Source: Candidatus Babelota bacterium
GTDB lineage: Bacteria > Babelota > Babeliae > Babelales > Babelaceae
NCBI GenBank assembly: GCA_023379005.1
Contig: JAMCTG010000004.1
Span: 124,001-188,000, forward strand
Reading direction: 5' to 3'
DNA: 64,000 nt
Part shown: in pieces, positions 45,111 through 53,356 of the stretch
How the letters are laid out: each line of letters starts with the position of its first letter
How positions within the stretch are numbered: the first letter of the stretch is position 1
Translations under genes and position numbers: made by a program
The notes under the pieces: generated by a model
The model's database searches: none
Told to the model about the DNA's origin: nothing
What the model saw: the letters and a program-made list of their open reading frames with translations, nothing else

Positions 45111-45782
45111 TTATTTATTTTTACTTTTTATAAACTCTTTTAAATAATAAGATTGATCGTAAGTTAACAACATCCAAATTTCTGGATCATCATAAAACTC
45201 TCTTAATTCTTGCAAATTATTATTTTTTAAAATTTCATCAAATTTTTCTAAAACAATTTTAATTTCTTTTCTTTCATCTTCTATAAGAGATTGTCTAAAA
45301 AGTTTTAAATAATCTTTCTTTTCATTCCATTTTTTATATGCAAAATAAGATGCACAAATTAAAATTGTTCCACCTAAAATATATTTGTAATTTGTTTTAA
45401 AAAAATTTGAAATACTATCAATTGATTTGAAAATTGGAATACCAAAAACATGTATTCTTAAATCTAGATCTTTATAAATTTCATAGTGACCTTGATTGTT
45501 ATTTTGAATGATTATCTGAGATGCAGTTGAAAAAGTTACTGAATTATTATTACTTGAAGTCTTTTGAAATCTCCTATTTATTAGTGGTATTTCAGGTTGT
45601 TCTTCATCAATAAGATAATTTTGTTGTATAACTGGATTTGATTGTATAGGCCCTACACCTAACCCATTTCTATAACCTTCAACTCGTTCTTCAAATGGTT
45701 GGAAAACATTTTCTTGCTTCCCAGCTTCCATAGAGAAAATATTAGAAAAATATAAAATTAGAAAATATAAATTTTTGTTCAT
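45111..45782 (-). CDS. Exported membrane-helix protein (array member 7)
   Basis: A 223-residue protein. ATG 45782 (MNKNLYFLILYFSNIFSMEAG) starts at the signal peptide; the upstream in-frame start adds five residues. A Gln/Asn-rich region leads to a membrane helix (KYILGGTILICASYFAYKKW) followed by a charged helical tail (KFDEILKNNNLQELREFYDD). The tail is similar in pattern to that of 41571-43994. The ribosome-binding site is weak and the gene follows a terminator closely. Confidence 0.68.
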   Translation of the reverse strand: MNKNLYFLILYFSNIFSMEAGKQENVFQPFEERVEGYRNGLGVGPIQSNPVIQQNYLIDEEQPEIPLINRRFQKTSSNNNSVTFSTASQIIIQNNNQGHYEIYKDLDLRIHVFGIPIFKSIDSISNFFKTNYKYILGGTILICASYFAYKKWNEKKDYLKLFRQSLIEDERKEIKIVLEKFDEILKNNNLQELREFYDDPEIWMLLTYDQSYYLKEFIKSKNK

Positions 45783-45802
45783 TATGTGACTTGCCAAAAA
45801 AA

Positions 45803-45821
45803 GGCGCCAGTTAAAGGCGCC
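45803..45821 (-). terminator. Intrinsic terminator of array member 6
   Basis: GGCGCC (45803-45808) and GGCGCC (45816-45821) form a G+C-rich hairpin followed on the minus strand by seven T, after the stop at 45841. It overlaps the leader of the next gene. Confidence 0.88.
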
Positions 45822-45840
45822 CTATTAAAATTAATCTTGA

Positions 45841-46653
45841 TTAGAATAAGTGATTTTCTTCACAATATTTGATAACTAAATCGTTTAGTTTATCAAATTC
45901 TTCATTTGTTAAATTCTTTTTGAAAAAATCTAACTTAGGTAAAATTGCTGGATATTTAATAAATACATTAACTTCTGCTAAAAGTTCAGCAGGTAATGTT
46001 TTTAAAAATGCAATTATATCTTTACGTTGTTCAATATCTTGTTGTGTCAATTCAGCAATCAATAAATATTTAACTGCCTTATTAACAATTTGTTCAGAAT
46101 TTAGATTTGGACTTACTTCAACTGTTTGATAATTTAATGCATCATTTAATTGATTCACTAATTTTTGTTTTTCTGCAGTAATATAAGGTTGTGCAAATGC
46201 TCGTTTAGAATCATATGCTTTTTTTGTAAAATATTTGTATAATCCATATCCAGCACCGCAAGCCATAATACCACCAATGACCATTTTACCCTGTGTTGAA
46301 TTGGCTTGTATAGCCATATCATTTAATTTTTTGGCAATATCTTCAGTTGTAAATCCACGAACCAGTGCAGCTTTTTCACTTGCAACTTGTGCCAATTTAC
46401 CAGCATATTCACCAGCTTTAGTTTTTAAATTACTAGCTTGATTTAATGTAAAATCTAATGCTTTGCTTGCTGCTGCTTTAGTTGCTTGAAATCCAGTTTC
46501 CATTACTGGTTTAGCTTTTGTGCCAAAGTTCTGAGTTAATTGAGATGCAGTTTGTTTGCCAGAATTTGCGTAAGACAATGCTGTTTCCAAATAACCTGCA
46601 TTTAAAGAAGAAATAGATGCAACTATTAAAGTTGCTTTTAAGATGTATTTCAT
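45841..46653 (-). CDS. Exported membrane-helix protein (array member 6)
   Basis: A 270-residue protein. ATG 46653 follows GGAGG and opens signal peptide MKYILKATLIVASISSLNAG; longer in-frame starts lack a site. Ala/Lys/Thr-rich amphipathic helices (about 25-125) lead to a membrane helix (GKMVIGGIMACGAGYGLYKY) and a soluble C-terminal domain of about 105 residues with LPAELLAEVNVFIKYPAILP. The signal and first mature residues (NAGY.ETALSY) match 46746-47123. Strong promoter, own terminator. Confidence 0.75.
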   Translation of the reverse strand: MKYILKATLIVASISSLNAGYLETALSYANSGKQTASQLTQNFGTKAKPVMETGFQATKAAASKALDFTLNQASNLKTKAGEYAGKLAQVASEKAALVRGFTTEDIAKKLNDMAIQANSTQGKMVIGGIMACGAGYGLYKYFTKKAYDSKRAFAQPYITAEKQKLVNQLNDALNYQTVEVSPNLNSEQIVNKAVKYLLIAELTQQDIEQRKDIIAFLKTLPAELLAEVNVFIKYPAILPKLDFFKKNLTNEEFDKLNDLVIKYCEENHLF

Positions 46654-46686
46654 AAGGTAACCTCCACTATTTAATACATATATTTT

Positions 46687-46714
46687 AATATACAGATAGG
46701 CCATTTTTTGTCAA
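46687..46714 (-). promoter_or_regulatory. Consensus promoter for array member 6
   Basis: Minus strand: perfect TTGACA (complement of 46709-46714), 16-base spacer, TATATT (complement of 46687-46692), then GGAGG. The core and spacer resemble those at 48795-48822 (CTATCTGTATATT shared). Confidence 0.75.
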
Positions 46715-46745
46715 TTGTGCCTATAAAAAGAGAGTTTTGAGCTTA

Positions 46746-47123
46746 TTAATTTTTTGTCTTAAAAAATTCATATAATGCAGCACCTGTTGTCCCTAATACA
46801 CAAATCAACATTCCAGTTTTATTTATTTTTTGCTTAACTTCATCATTTGAATTTAAATTTTTAATTGATTCCCTAGATGTTTTATTAAATCTATTAAAAG
46901 CTTTTATAGAATTATCAATATTAGTATCAATTTTATCTTCAAACTTTTTCATTTGTTTTGAAGTTAAATCAAAAGCTTTATCTGCAGCTCTTTGTGTTGC
47001 TTGAAATCCAGCTACAAACTTTTCTTGGCTAAATTTTATATATGATAATGCAGTTTCAAAATAGCCTGCATTTAAAGATGATATACAAGTAACTAATAAA
47101 ATTGCTTTTAAAAAATTTTTCAT
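46746..47123 (-). CDS. Exported membrane-helix protein (array member 5)
   Basis: A 125-residue protein with signal peptide MKNFLKAILLVTCISSLNAG, then GYFETALSY as in array member 6. The body is Lys/Asn/Phe-rich and helical, and a C-terminal hydrophobic helix (TGMLICVLGTTGAALYEFFK) ends the protein four residues later with a basic tip. TTTAGGAG precedes the ATG. Looks like a shortened paralogue of member 6. Confidence 0.72.
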   Translation of the reverse strand: MKNFLKAILLVTCISSLNAGYFETALSYIKFSQEKFVAGFQATQRAADKAFDLTSKQMKKFEDKIDTNIDNSIKAFNRFNKTSRESIKNLNSNDEVKQKINKTGMLICVLGTTGAALYEFFKTKN

Positions 47124-47151
47124 AATAATCTCCTAAATAATTATAAATTTA

Positions 47152-47595
47152 TTACTTGTTAGTATCTTCTATTTTAAAAGATAATTTACGTTGTAAATTG
47201 TTATTAAAATATTTGAATAACCCATAACCAGCACTTAGAGTTATTGCTGTTCCAGCAATAATTGTCTTTGTTTCGGAGGTATTAATTTTGTCTAAAACTT
47301 TAGTAGATTGTTTTTTGAAATCTTGTGAAGTTAAATATGTATGAGCTTTATTAGCTTGATTCGCAGCATTATAAATACTTTTGACTGTAGAATATATAGC
47401 TAAATAAGGCGCACTTTTAGTTTTAACTATATTAAATGTGTCTACAGTAAAATTTGCTGCTCTAAATGAAAAATCAGTTAAAGCTTTTTTGGTAGTTGTA
47501 AAATAACTAGCAGATGTTTTTTCATTTCTATCATCAGCTGCATTTATAGAATTGATTGCAGCTAAAAATAAAGCTGCTTTTAAAATGTATTTCAT
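47152..47595 (-). CDS. Exported membrane-helix protein (array member 4)
   Basis: A 147-residue protein. ATG 47595 with GGAG upstream opens signal peptide MKYILKAALFLAAINSINAA. Amphipathic helices (DFSFRAANFTVDTFNIVKTK) precede a membrane helix (KTIIAGTAITLSAGYGLFKY) and a basic tail. Same pattern as members 3 and 2 (ALPYL/APYL, then DFK, then GK/TK..IIAGT). The in-frame ATG four codons earlier overlaps the ribosome-binding site. Confidence 0.72.
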   Translation of the reverse strand: MKYILKAALFLAAINSINAADDRNEKTSASYFTTTKKALTDFSFRAANFTVDTFNIVKTKSAPYLAIYSTVKSIYNAANQANKAHTYLTSQDFKKQSTKVLDKINTSETKTIIAGTAITLSAGYGLFKYFNNNLQRKLSFKIEDTNK

Positions 47596-47647
47596 ATATA
47601 TCTCCATTTAAAATATACATATATTCAGATACTACTTTTTTGATTAT

Positions 47648-47673
47648 GTGCTCAATTTTTTTATATTGAGCAC
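47648..47673. terminator. Hairpin between array members 3 and 4
   Basis: GTGCTCAA (47648-47655) pairs with TTGAGCAC (47666-47673) after the stop of 47687-48283. On the minus strand the 3' flank is A-rich rather than T-rich, so termination may rely on the stem alone. Confidence 0.45.
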
Positions 47674-47686
47674 TTTAAATATTTTT

Positions 47687-48283
47687 TTATCTTTTATTTT
47701 GTTTATCTTTTGAAATTTTCAAAAAGTTTTCATTATAAGCTAATTTTATTGGTGAAATTCGGTCCAAATTTTTGATTATTTTATATGCACAATAACCCGC
47801 ACCAACAGCACCTAATGTTCCGGCAATGATAATTTTACCAGCAGGAGTTTTGATAAAATTTAAAGCTTCTAAGCGGTCATTTTTGAAAGCTTCAGAAGTT
47901 ATATAATCTTTAAAATTTTTTGACTGTTCAACTATTGTATTACCAGCTTTAGTTAAATAAGGCACAGTATGAGCTTTAAGATTATTGAACGTGCCCACAG
48001 TTGAACTTGCAACTTTAGAAATACCACTAGAAATTCCAGTTGAAAAATCAGCCATAGCTACTATCGACAAAAAAGTGGCACCATAAAGACCGAGTATAAT
48101 TCCCAATACTCTTATATCTTCATCCCGTTGCGCTCCTTCAGAACAAGATACTGCAATTCCTCCAGCTAATAAACCTGCACCGGCTGTACCCATAATAGTA
48201 CCAAATTCTGACAATTCTGCTTTTGCAGAACTCACTACTGATAACATTAATAATGCATTTAATATGTATTTTATAAATTTCAT
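47687..48283 (-). CDS. Exported membrane-helix protein (array member 3)
   Basis: A 198-residue protein. ATG 48283 with GGAG upstream opens a signal peptide (MKFIKYILNALLMLSVVSSAKA). A Gly/Ala-rich hydrophobic hairpin (GTAGAGLLAGGIAVSC and VLGIILGLYGATFLSIVAMA) follows, then helices with TVPYLTKAGNTIVEQSKNFK, and a second membrane helix GKIIIAGTLGAVGAGYCAYK with a basic tail. Related to members 2 and 4 over the C-terminal half. Confidence 0.72.
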   Translation of the reverse strand: MKFIKYILNALLMLSVVSSAKAELSEFGTIMGTAGAGLLAGGIAVSCSEGAQRDEDIRVLGIILGLYGATFLSIVAMADFSTGISSGISKVASSTVGTFNNLKAHTVPYLTKAGNTIVEQSKNFKDYITSEAFKNDRLEALNFIKTPAGKIIIAGTLGAVGAGYCAYKIIKNLDRISPIKLAYNENFLKISKDKQNKR

Positions 48284-48314
48284 ATATTGCTCCATTTATA
48301 AATTTAAGTTTAAA

Positions 48315-48350
48315 AAATTATAGGCACTCAAAAATGAATGCCTATAATTT
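48315..48350 (-). terminator. Intrinsic terminator of array member 2
   Basis: AAATTATAGGCA (48315-48326) pairs with TGCCTATAATTT (48339-48350), followed by T6 on the minus strand, right after the stop at 48356. Confidence 0.85.
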
Positions 48351-48355
48351 AAATC

Positions 48356-48766
48356 TTACTTACGGTCAGATTTTTTTGATGTTAAATATTTGTATAATCC
48401 ATAAGTAGTTGCTAAAGCTGCTAATGTACCAGCAATAACTAATTTACCTGTACGAGTTTGGATTAAAGCATAAGCTTCTTTAGCTTCATTTTTGAAGTCT
48501 ACTGATCTTACGTAATCAAAAGTATTATTTGCTGTCTCAACTGCTTTATTACCAAATTTAATTAAATGTGGCAAAGCTTGAGTTTTGAATGCATTGTTTG
48601 AAGCAGTGCAAGCTTTAGATACAGCTTCACCGAATTTTAGATTTTGCGCTGAAGTTTTTACTGATGTTAAGTAATCAGCAATACTTCCTTGCAATGAAAT
48701 GCTATTACCTGCAATAGCAGTATTAGCAATAGCTAAAAATATAGCTGTTTTTAAGATGTATTTCAT
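48356..48766 (-). CDS. Exported tail-helix protein (array member 2)
   Basis: A 136-residue protein. ATG 48766 follows GGAGG and opens signal peptide MKYILKTAIFLAIANTAIAG. Amphipathic helices (QALPHLIKFGNKAVETANNT) lead to GKLVIAGTLAALATTYGLYK and a short basic tail (SKKSDRK) at the very C-terminus. A C-terminal hydrophobic helix plus basic tip resembles tail-anchor or sorting signals such as PEP-CTERM, but without a recognised motif. Consensus promoter and strong terminator imply a well-expressed single gene. Confidence 0.76.
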   Translation of the reverse strand: MKYILKTAIFLAIANTAIAGNSISLQGSIADYLTSVKTSAQNLKFGEAVSKACTASNNAFKTQALPHLIKFGNKAVETANNTFDYVRSVDFKNEAKEAYALIQTRTGKLVIAGTLAALATTYGLYKYLTSKKSDRK

Positions 48767-48794
48767 AAATTCCTCCATTTAATACATACCTCTT

Positions 48795-48822
48795 AATATA
48801 CAGATAGCAATATTTTTGTCAA
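48795..48822 (-). promoter_or_regulatory. Consensus promoter for array member 2
   Basis: Minus strand: perfect TTGACA (complement of 48817-48822), 16-base spacer, TATATT (complement of 48795-48800), then GGAGG before ATG 48766. It directly abuts the stop of the upstream gene. Confidence 0.78.
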
Positions 48823-49389
48823 TTAGAAGGTCATCCAGCTACGCTTTTTAGGGGTCAATTTTTGGGCTAATTTGACCCTAAAATCATCAAATTTAGAGGC
48901 GATTTTCTTCCTGTTTTTATAGCATTTATAGCCGATTATAGCCAACAAACCTGTAATACCGGCTATTTTGGCCTGTTTTAGGGTAACATATTGGGTATCA
49001 TGGGCCTGGATTGGGGCCTTTGTAAAGTTTTCTATTTGTAATGCAGAAACATGCTTTTTTGCAATTTGAGGCACAGTAAGTCTCAATTTATCAGCTTCAT
49101 GTTGAATATGGGGTAAATAAGCTAAATGATTGGTGCTGGCAACTAAAGGACCTTCGGCAGGTACTATATAATATGTATTTTTATCCTTCATTAGAGATAG
49201 AAGAAAAGGGCTCATTATTTTAGCAGCTTTGCCAATGGCTTCCCATGATATTTTGGTTAAAACATATTCACCAAATTTATAAGCTGTTTCTTGCAAATCT
49301 AAAGAAGGACTGGGATCAGCTGATTCGGGACTTCTTGAAAATAGATTGGTATTTATTAATAGACATAGTATTAAAAAAAATTTATTCAT
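48823..49389 (-). CDS. Exported membrane-helix protein (array member 1)
   Basis: A 188-residue protein with signal peptide MNKFFLILCLLINTNLFSRS. The middle has no recognised domain. A C-terminal hydrophobic helix (AKIAGITGLLAIIGYKCYKN) precedes a strongly basic tail (RKKIASKFDDFRVKLAQKL). Same layout as the rest of the array. A TTGACA lies upstream (complement of 49459-49464) at the end of the DUF421 gene. Confidence 0.68.
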   Translation of the reverse strand: MNKFFLILCLLINTNLFSRSPESADPSPSLDLQETAYKFGEYVLTKISWEAIGKAAKIMSPFLLSLMKDKNTYYIVPAEGPLVASTNHLAYLPHIQHEADKLRLTVPQIAKKHVSALQIENFTKAPIQAHDTQYVTLKQAKIAGITGLLAIIGYKCYKNRKKIASKFDDFRVKLAQKLTPKKRSWMTF

Positions 49390-49464
49390 GAGTTACCTGT
49401 AAATTATGCAAAATTTTAAAAAAATGTCTTTACTTAAGCGTAAAATCTTAATAATTAATGTCAA

Positions 49465-50046
49465 TTATTTGAATTCAATTTTAACTTTCTGCACCCCTTC
49501 TTCTACATTAACTTCTATAACTTGAGGTTTAATTTTTCCTAAATCAAAAGGTATCACGCTTATTTCGCCACTGCGTTCAAGAACGGCTAATTTAACTTTA
49601 TCAACATCAAGAATTTGAGCATTTCTGCGGATTGCGCTAAAAAGATCTTTTTCTGTAATATGGCTTTTCTGCATATTCTCCCAATCAATTTGCCCTTCTT
49701 TTATCAAAATTAATGGACTTCCTTTAATAATCGCACCAAATTTTGTTGAATAAAAAGTAACATATGAAAAAAATGTATGTAAAATAACAAGCACAATAGC
49801 TGCACCAAGAGTTGCAAAAAAATTTTCACTTGACGTTATAGCTTTTCCTAAAACAGCACCAAAGATTAATATTAATACAAAATCAAATGAGCTGGGTTTA
49901 GCCAAAAATCTTTTTTTACTAACACGTACTAAAATAATTGCCAAAGTATAAACTACGGTAGCACGTGCAGCCATATGGAAAATAGTTAACATTGGTGCTT
50001 TTAATCCAAGAACTGCATCTAAATAATATAAAAGTTTTTCAAGCAT
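49465..50046 (-). CDS. DUF421/YetF-family membrane protein
   Basis: A 193-residue protein with three N-terminal membrane helices (about 20-95) and the cytoplasmic YetF domain: KPSSFDFVLILIFGAVLGKAI, SPLILIKEGQID, AIRRNAQI, AVLERSGEISVIP. ATG 50046 has AGGAGG upstream. The family is widespread and not well characterised; some Bacillus members affect spore membranes. It follows a G+C-rich intergenic island and precedes the exported array. Confidence 0.88.
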   Translation of the reverse strand: MLEKLLYYLDAVLGLKAPMLTIFHMAARATVVYTLAIILVRVSKKRFLAKPSSFDFVLILIFGAVLGKAITSSENFFATLGAAIVLVILHTFFSYVTFYSTKFGAIIKGSPLILIKEGQIDWENMQKSHITEKDLFSAIRRNAQILDVDKVKLAVLERSGEISVIPFDLGKIKPQVIEVNVEEGVQKVKIEFK

Positions 50047-50146
50047 GTTTTTCCTCCTAAACAAATCTTAAAAAAATTTTAACAATAAACTTAATTTAAA
50101 AAAAACAATCTGGTTCTAGAAATAATGTTTATTTTCTTAAATCTCA

Positions 50147-50209
50147 CCCAGCCTTCGCAAAACTGACTTGTTACAAACTTTTCGTTCATTATGTTACAGC
50201 TACGGCGGG
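50147..50209. repeat. Dispersed palindromic element with expanded centre
   Basis: Arms CCCAGCCTTCGC (50147-50158) and GCTACGGCGGG (50199-50209) around a 40-bp centre. The arms match the compact palindromes at 30790 and 31427 (GGCTGG and CCCGCC ends, GCGA and TAGC inner parts). It lies in the 250-bp gap between the DUF421 gene and nfu; besides this and the terminator at 50262 I see nothing else there. Confidence 0.5.
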
Positions 50210-50261
50210 TTATTCTCTTCAACTCTATAGCCTAAGAATTATTTAAAAATGGAGAGAATAA

Positions 50262-50292
50262 AAAAATAGGCCAGAAAAACTGACCTATTTTT
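50262..50292 (-). terminator. Intrinsic terminator of the ribosomal/nfu operon
   Basis: AAATAGG-C-CAG pairs with CTG-A-CCTATTT around an A5 loop, followed on the minus strand by a run of T. It follows the nfu stop and likely ends the long ribosomal-protein transcript. Confidence 0.85.
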
Positions 50293-50297
50293 AATAA

Positions 50298-50528
50298 TTA
50301 TTCAACAATTACAATTTCTTTAATTTGATCTATTTCTTCTTTCAGACGTTTTTCTACACCAAATTTTAAAGTGTAAAATGAAAAAGCACAACCGACACAT
50401 GCACCATGTAATCTTAAATAAACTTTTCCATCCTCAAACTTTATAAACTCAATATCTCCGCCGTCTGATTGTATTGTTGGTCTTAATTCATTAATAATCT
50501 GATTTATTTTATCAATCAAAGAACCCAT
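50298..50528 (-). CDS. Nfu-type Fe-S carrier (NifU C-terminal domain)
   Basis: A 76-residue stand-alone NifU C-terminal domain with the cluster cysteines in ACVGCAFS and the typical start LRPTIQSDGGDIEFIKF. Nfu proteins deliver Fe4S4 clusters to target enzymes. It overlaps rplQ by 13 bases, an unusual attachment of an Fe-S carrier to the alpha operon, and complements SufBCD/SufS/SufU elsewhere in the window. Confidence 0.92.
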   Translation of the reverse strand: MGSLIDKINQIINELRPTIQSDGGDIEFIKFEDGKVYLRLHGACVGCAFSFYTLKFGVEKRLKEEIDQIKEIVIVE

Positions 50529-50875
50529 TCTAAGCGTGCAATAGTTGCAGTATCACTCAAACGTTTGCCCATAGGGATAACTCTTGTGTATCCACCTGGT
50601 CGGCCAACGTATTTAGGAGCAATTTCTTTAAATAATTTTACAACTGTATCGTCTTTATATGGCAACTCAGCCATAACTCTACGACGAGAATTAAAATCAT
50701 TGCCTTCTCTTGCGATAGTAACAAGTTTTTCAATAAAACGTCTTACTTCTTGAGCACGAGCTTTTGTTGTTACAAGATATCCATTATCAATAAATGAAAT
50801 TGCTTGATTACGAATCATTGAACGTTTATGAGCGGGTGGAAGATTTAATTTTTTTCTACCAAATTGATGTTTCAT
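50516..50875 (-). CDS. rplQ: 50S ribosomal protein L17
   Basis: A 119-residue protein starting MKHQFGRKKLNLPPAHKRSM, with the L17 signature (ISFIDNGYLVTTKARAQEVR, GRPGGYTRV). ATG 50875 gives the family N-terminus; a TTG two codons earlier is less likely. It follows rpoA by 11 bases, the standard alpha-operon order. Confidence 0.96.
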   Translation of the reverse strand: MKHQFGRKKLNLPPAHKRSMIRNQAISFIDNGYLVTTKARAQEVRRFIEKLVTIAREGNDFNSRRRVMAELPYKDDTVVKLFKEIAPKYVGRPGGYTRVIPMGKRLSDTATIARLEWVL

Positions 50876-50886
50876 GATCAAATTCC

Positions 50887-51930
50887 TTAATTTTGTTGTT
50901 CAAGCAATTTTTGAACATCTGCTTCTTTGATATTCATACCAAAAGAAAGACCAAATGATTTCATGCTTTCTTTTACTTCATTTAATGATTTTCTGCCGAA
51001 GTTTTTCAGATTCAATCCTTCTTCTTCTGACAAATTAACAAGATCTATAATTCTTTTAATTCCGGCTTTAATCAAACAATTGTGCGCTCTGACTGAAAGT
51101 TCGAGCTCATCAATTGGTTTTAAAAGAAGTTCAACAGGAATACCTTTTAGTCCTAAATCATCCGGCTTAAGTAATTTTTCTTGTTTTTCTTCAACTGGTA
51201 TTTGAGAAATTTGATTAAATGGAATTTCTGCTGCAGCCAAAAAATGTTCAAGTTGTGTTCTTAAAACAGAAACAGAATAATGTAAAACATCAGCAGGTGT
51301 AGACGAACCATCTGTATGGATTTGCAAAGTCAATTTATCATAATCAATTTCTTTACCAACACGAGTTTTTTCAACATCAAATGTAACTTGTCTTACAGGT
51401 GAAAACATTGCATCAAGATAAATTTTATTATCTTCTTGAAGCGCTTTTCCTATAGGCCATTTAGCAACTTGATAACCTCTGCCAGATTCTACAAAAAATT
51501 CTATATCTAATGAACCATCTTTAGCTAAATTTGCAATCACATGATCCAAATTAATCAATTCAAGATGTTCATCAGCTTTAATATCTGAAACTTTAACAAT
51601 TGCTGGTCCATTAATGGACAGTTTCATTTTTCCTGGTTTTCCTGTTTTGTTTTTAACAACAATTTGTTTAATATTCAAAACAATATTCATCACATCTTCA
51701 ACTACACCAGGTAATGTAGCGAATTCATTATTTACACCCTTTATAATCACAGCTGTAACAGCTGATCCTTCAACCCCGCCTAACAAAACGCGTCTAAGTG
51801 CATTACCAAGAGTTATCCCAAAACCTGGTTCTAATGGTTGTGCAACTAATTCCCCATAAAAATTGTTTACAGTTTTTGTATTCCAATTTATGCGCGCAAT
51901 AGTTAAAGGTTGATACTCCCTTATGTCCAT
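50887..51930 (-). CDS. rpoA: RNA polymerase subunit alpha
   Basis: A 347-residue protein with both domains: the N-terminal dimerisation domain (GFGITLGNALRRVLLGGVEGSAV) and the C-terminal DNA-binding domain (ELSVRAHNCLIKAGIKRIIDL, LNLKNFGRKSLNEVKE). ATG 51930 follows GGAG seven bases upstream; the in-frame start at 51945 would precede that site. Confidence 0.97.
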   Translation of the reverse strand: MDIREYQPLTIARINWNTKTVNNFYGELVAQPLEPGFGITLGNALRRVLLGGVEGSAVTAVIIKGVNNEFATLPGVVEDVMNIVLNIKQIVVKNKTGKPGKMKLSINGPAIVKVSDIKADEHLELINLDHVIANLAKDGSLDIEFFVESGRGYQVAKWPIGKALQEDNKIYLDAMFSPVRQVTFDVEKTRVGKEIDYDKLTLQIHTDGSSTPADVLHYSVSVLRTQLEHFLAAAEIPFNQISQIPVEEKQEKLLKPDDLGLKGIPVELLLKPIDELELSVRAHNCLIKAGIKRIIDLVNLSEEEGLNLKNFGRKSLNEVKESMKSFGLSFGMNIKEADVQKLLEQQN

Positions 51931-51948
51931 AAATTCTCCTACCATTTA

Positions 51949-52512
51949 TTACTTGGAGTATAACTCTACAATTAAAGATTCTTCGATTGGTACTTGAATG
52001 TCAGAACGAACAGGATATCTTAAAATATTTGCTTTACGATCTTTCTTATCTAATTCAATCCATTCAGGAACTTTAACACCAGTATTCAATCTTTTATCAA
52101 CAACATTTTCTAAAAACACTGCTTTATTTGCCACATTAGGAGCTAATGAAATTATATCACTAACTTCAACTAAATATGAAGGCGAATAAACTTTGTGCCC
52201 ATTTACCAAAATATGTCCATGTACAATAATTTGACGAGCTTGTGTGCGAGTATTTGCAAGTTTTGCTCTATAAATTACGTTATCAAGTCTTCTTTCAAGC
52301 AAGCTTAATAATGTTTCACCAGTCGCAGTTTTTTGTTTTGTAGCAATTGAATAGAAACGACGGAATTGTTTTTCTCTCATTCCATACATTTCTTTAACTT
52401 TTTGCTTTTCACTTAACTGACGACCATATTCTGTTAATTTTTTTTGACGCTTTGAACGCTCATCAGATGATGAAGATGTTCCAGGTTTTTTTTCAATAAC
52501 TTTTTTTTCCAT
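51949..52512 (-). CDS. rpsD: 30S ribosomal protein S4
   Basis: A 187-residue S4, somewhat short. The N-terminal part lacks the zinc-binding cysteines of some S4 proteins and begins with a Lys/Ser-rich stretch. The S4 core (EKQFRRFY, LLERRLDNVIYRAKLA, ARQIIVHGHILVNG) is intact, with a C-terminus ending in IEESLIVELYSK. S4 nucleates 30S assembly and often regulates the alpha operon. Confidence 0.95.
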   Translation of the reverse strand: MEKKVIEKKPGTSSSSDERSKRQKKLTEYGRQLSEKQKVKEMYGMREKQFRRFYSIATKQKTATGETLLSLLERRLDNVIYRAKLANTRTQARQIIVHGHILVNGHKVYSPSYLVEVSDIISLAPNVANKAVFLENVVDKRLNTGVKVPEWIELDKKDRKANILRYPVRSDIQVPIEESLIVELYSK

Positions 52513-52537
52513 AAACTAAAAACTTTCAATAAACAGA

Positions 52538-52921
52538 TTATACACGTCGTTTCTTTGGAGCTCTGCATCCATTGTGAGGTAAAGGTGTAACATCACGCAA
52601 TACAGAAATATTGAATCCAGCACCTTGAAATGTTCTAATAATAGAATCACGTCCTGAACCTGGTCCTTCTAAATTGATTTCCAAGCTTTTTATGCCCATT
52701 GCAGACATTTCTTTTGCCAAAGTAGTTCCGATTTGTGAAGCAGCAAAAGGAGTCCCTTTACGTGCACCCTTAAACCCAAGTTTACCAGCGCTACCACGTA
52801 ACAAAACATCTCCATCTGGAGTTGTAATTGCAACTAAAGTATTGTTAAATGTTGATTTAACATGAGCTACTGCAGAATCAACTTGACGTTTAGTTTTTTT
52901 TGTTTTCTTTTTATATACCAT
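52538..52921 (-). CDS. rpsK: 30S ribosomal protein S11
   Basis: A 127-residue protein with S11 blocks AHVKSTFNNTLVAITTPDGD, GFKGARKGTPFAA, GPGSGRDSIIR and the C-terminal DVTPLPHNGCRAPKKRRV. It lies on the 30S platform near the E site. It follows rpsM by 14 bases and precedes rpsD, in canonical order. Confidence 0.97.
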   Translation of the reverse strand: MVYKKKTKKTKRQVDSAVAHVKSTFNNTLVAITTPDGDVLLRGSAGKLGFKGARKGTPFAASQIGTTLAKEMSAMGIKSLEINLEGPGSGRDSIIRTFQGAGFNISVLRDVTPLPHNGCRAPKKRRV

Positions 52922-52935
52922 TTTACCCTACACTA

Positions 52936-53325
52936 TTATTTCTTAGTAACTTTACGTTTTAACGCTACTGCAGAACCAGCTTTTCTAGGACCTTTTCTTG
53001 TACGCGCATTAGTTTTTGTTCGTTGTCCTCTTACAGGTAAAGACTTTTTATGTCTTAATCCTCTATAGCTACCAATATCTTGCAAACGTTTAACATTTTC
53101 TCTTATTTCTTTGCGCAATTCACCTTCAGTAATGTAGTTACCTGAAACTTCTTTTTGTATTGCAGCAATTTCTTCGTTTGAAAGATCTTTTACTCTTTTA
53201 TCGAAGCTTATTCTTAATTTGTTTAAAATATCTTGAGAAACTTTAAGCCCAATTCCAAAAACGTAGGTTAAACCGTATTCTATGCGTTTTTCACGCGGTA
53301 AATTTACACCAGCAATTCTTGCCAT
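52936..53325 (-). CDS. rpsM: 30S ribosomal protein S13
   Basis: A 129-residue protein starting [20 protein letters not shown], with [30 protein letters not shown] and a basic tail that reaches tRNA at the P site. Normal length. It follows rpmJ by 31 bases. Confidence 0.97.
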   Translation of the reverse strand: MARIAGVNLPREKRIEYGLTYVFGIGLKVSQDILNKLRISFDKRVKDLSNEEIAAIQKEVSGNYITEGELRKEIRENVKRLQDIGSYRGLRHKKSLPVRGQRTKTNARTRKGPRKAGSAVALKRKVTKK

Positions 53326-53356
53326 ATCATCCTCTAATCATCAGATTAAATTAAAA

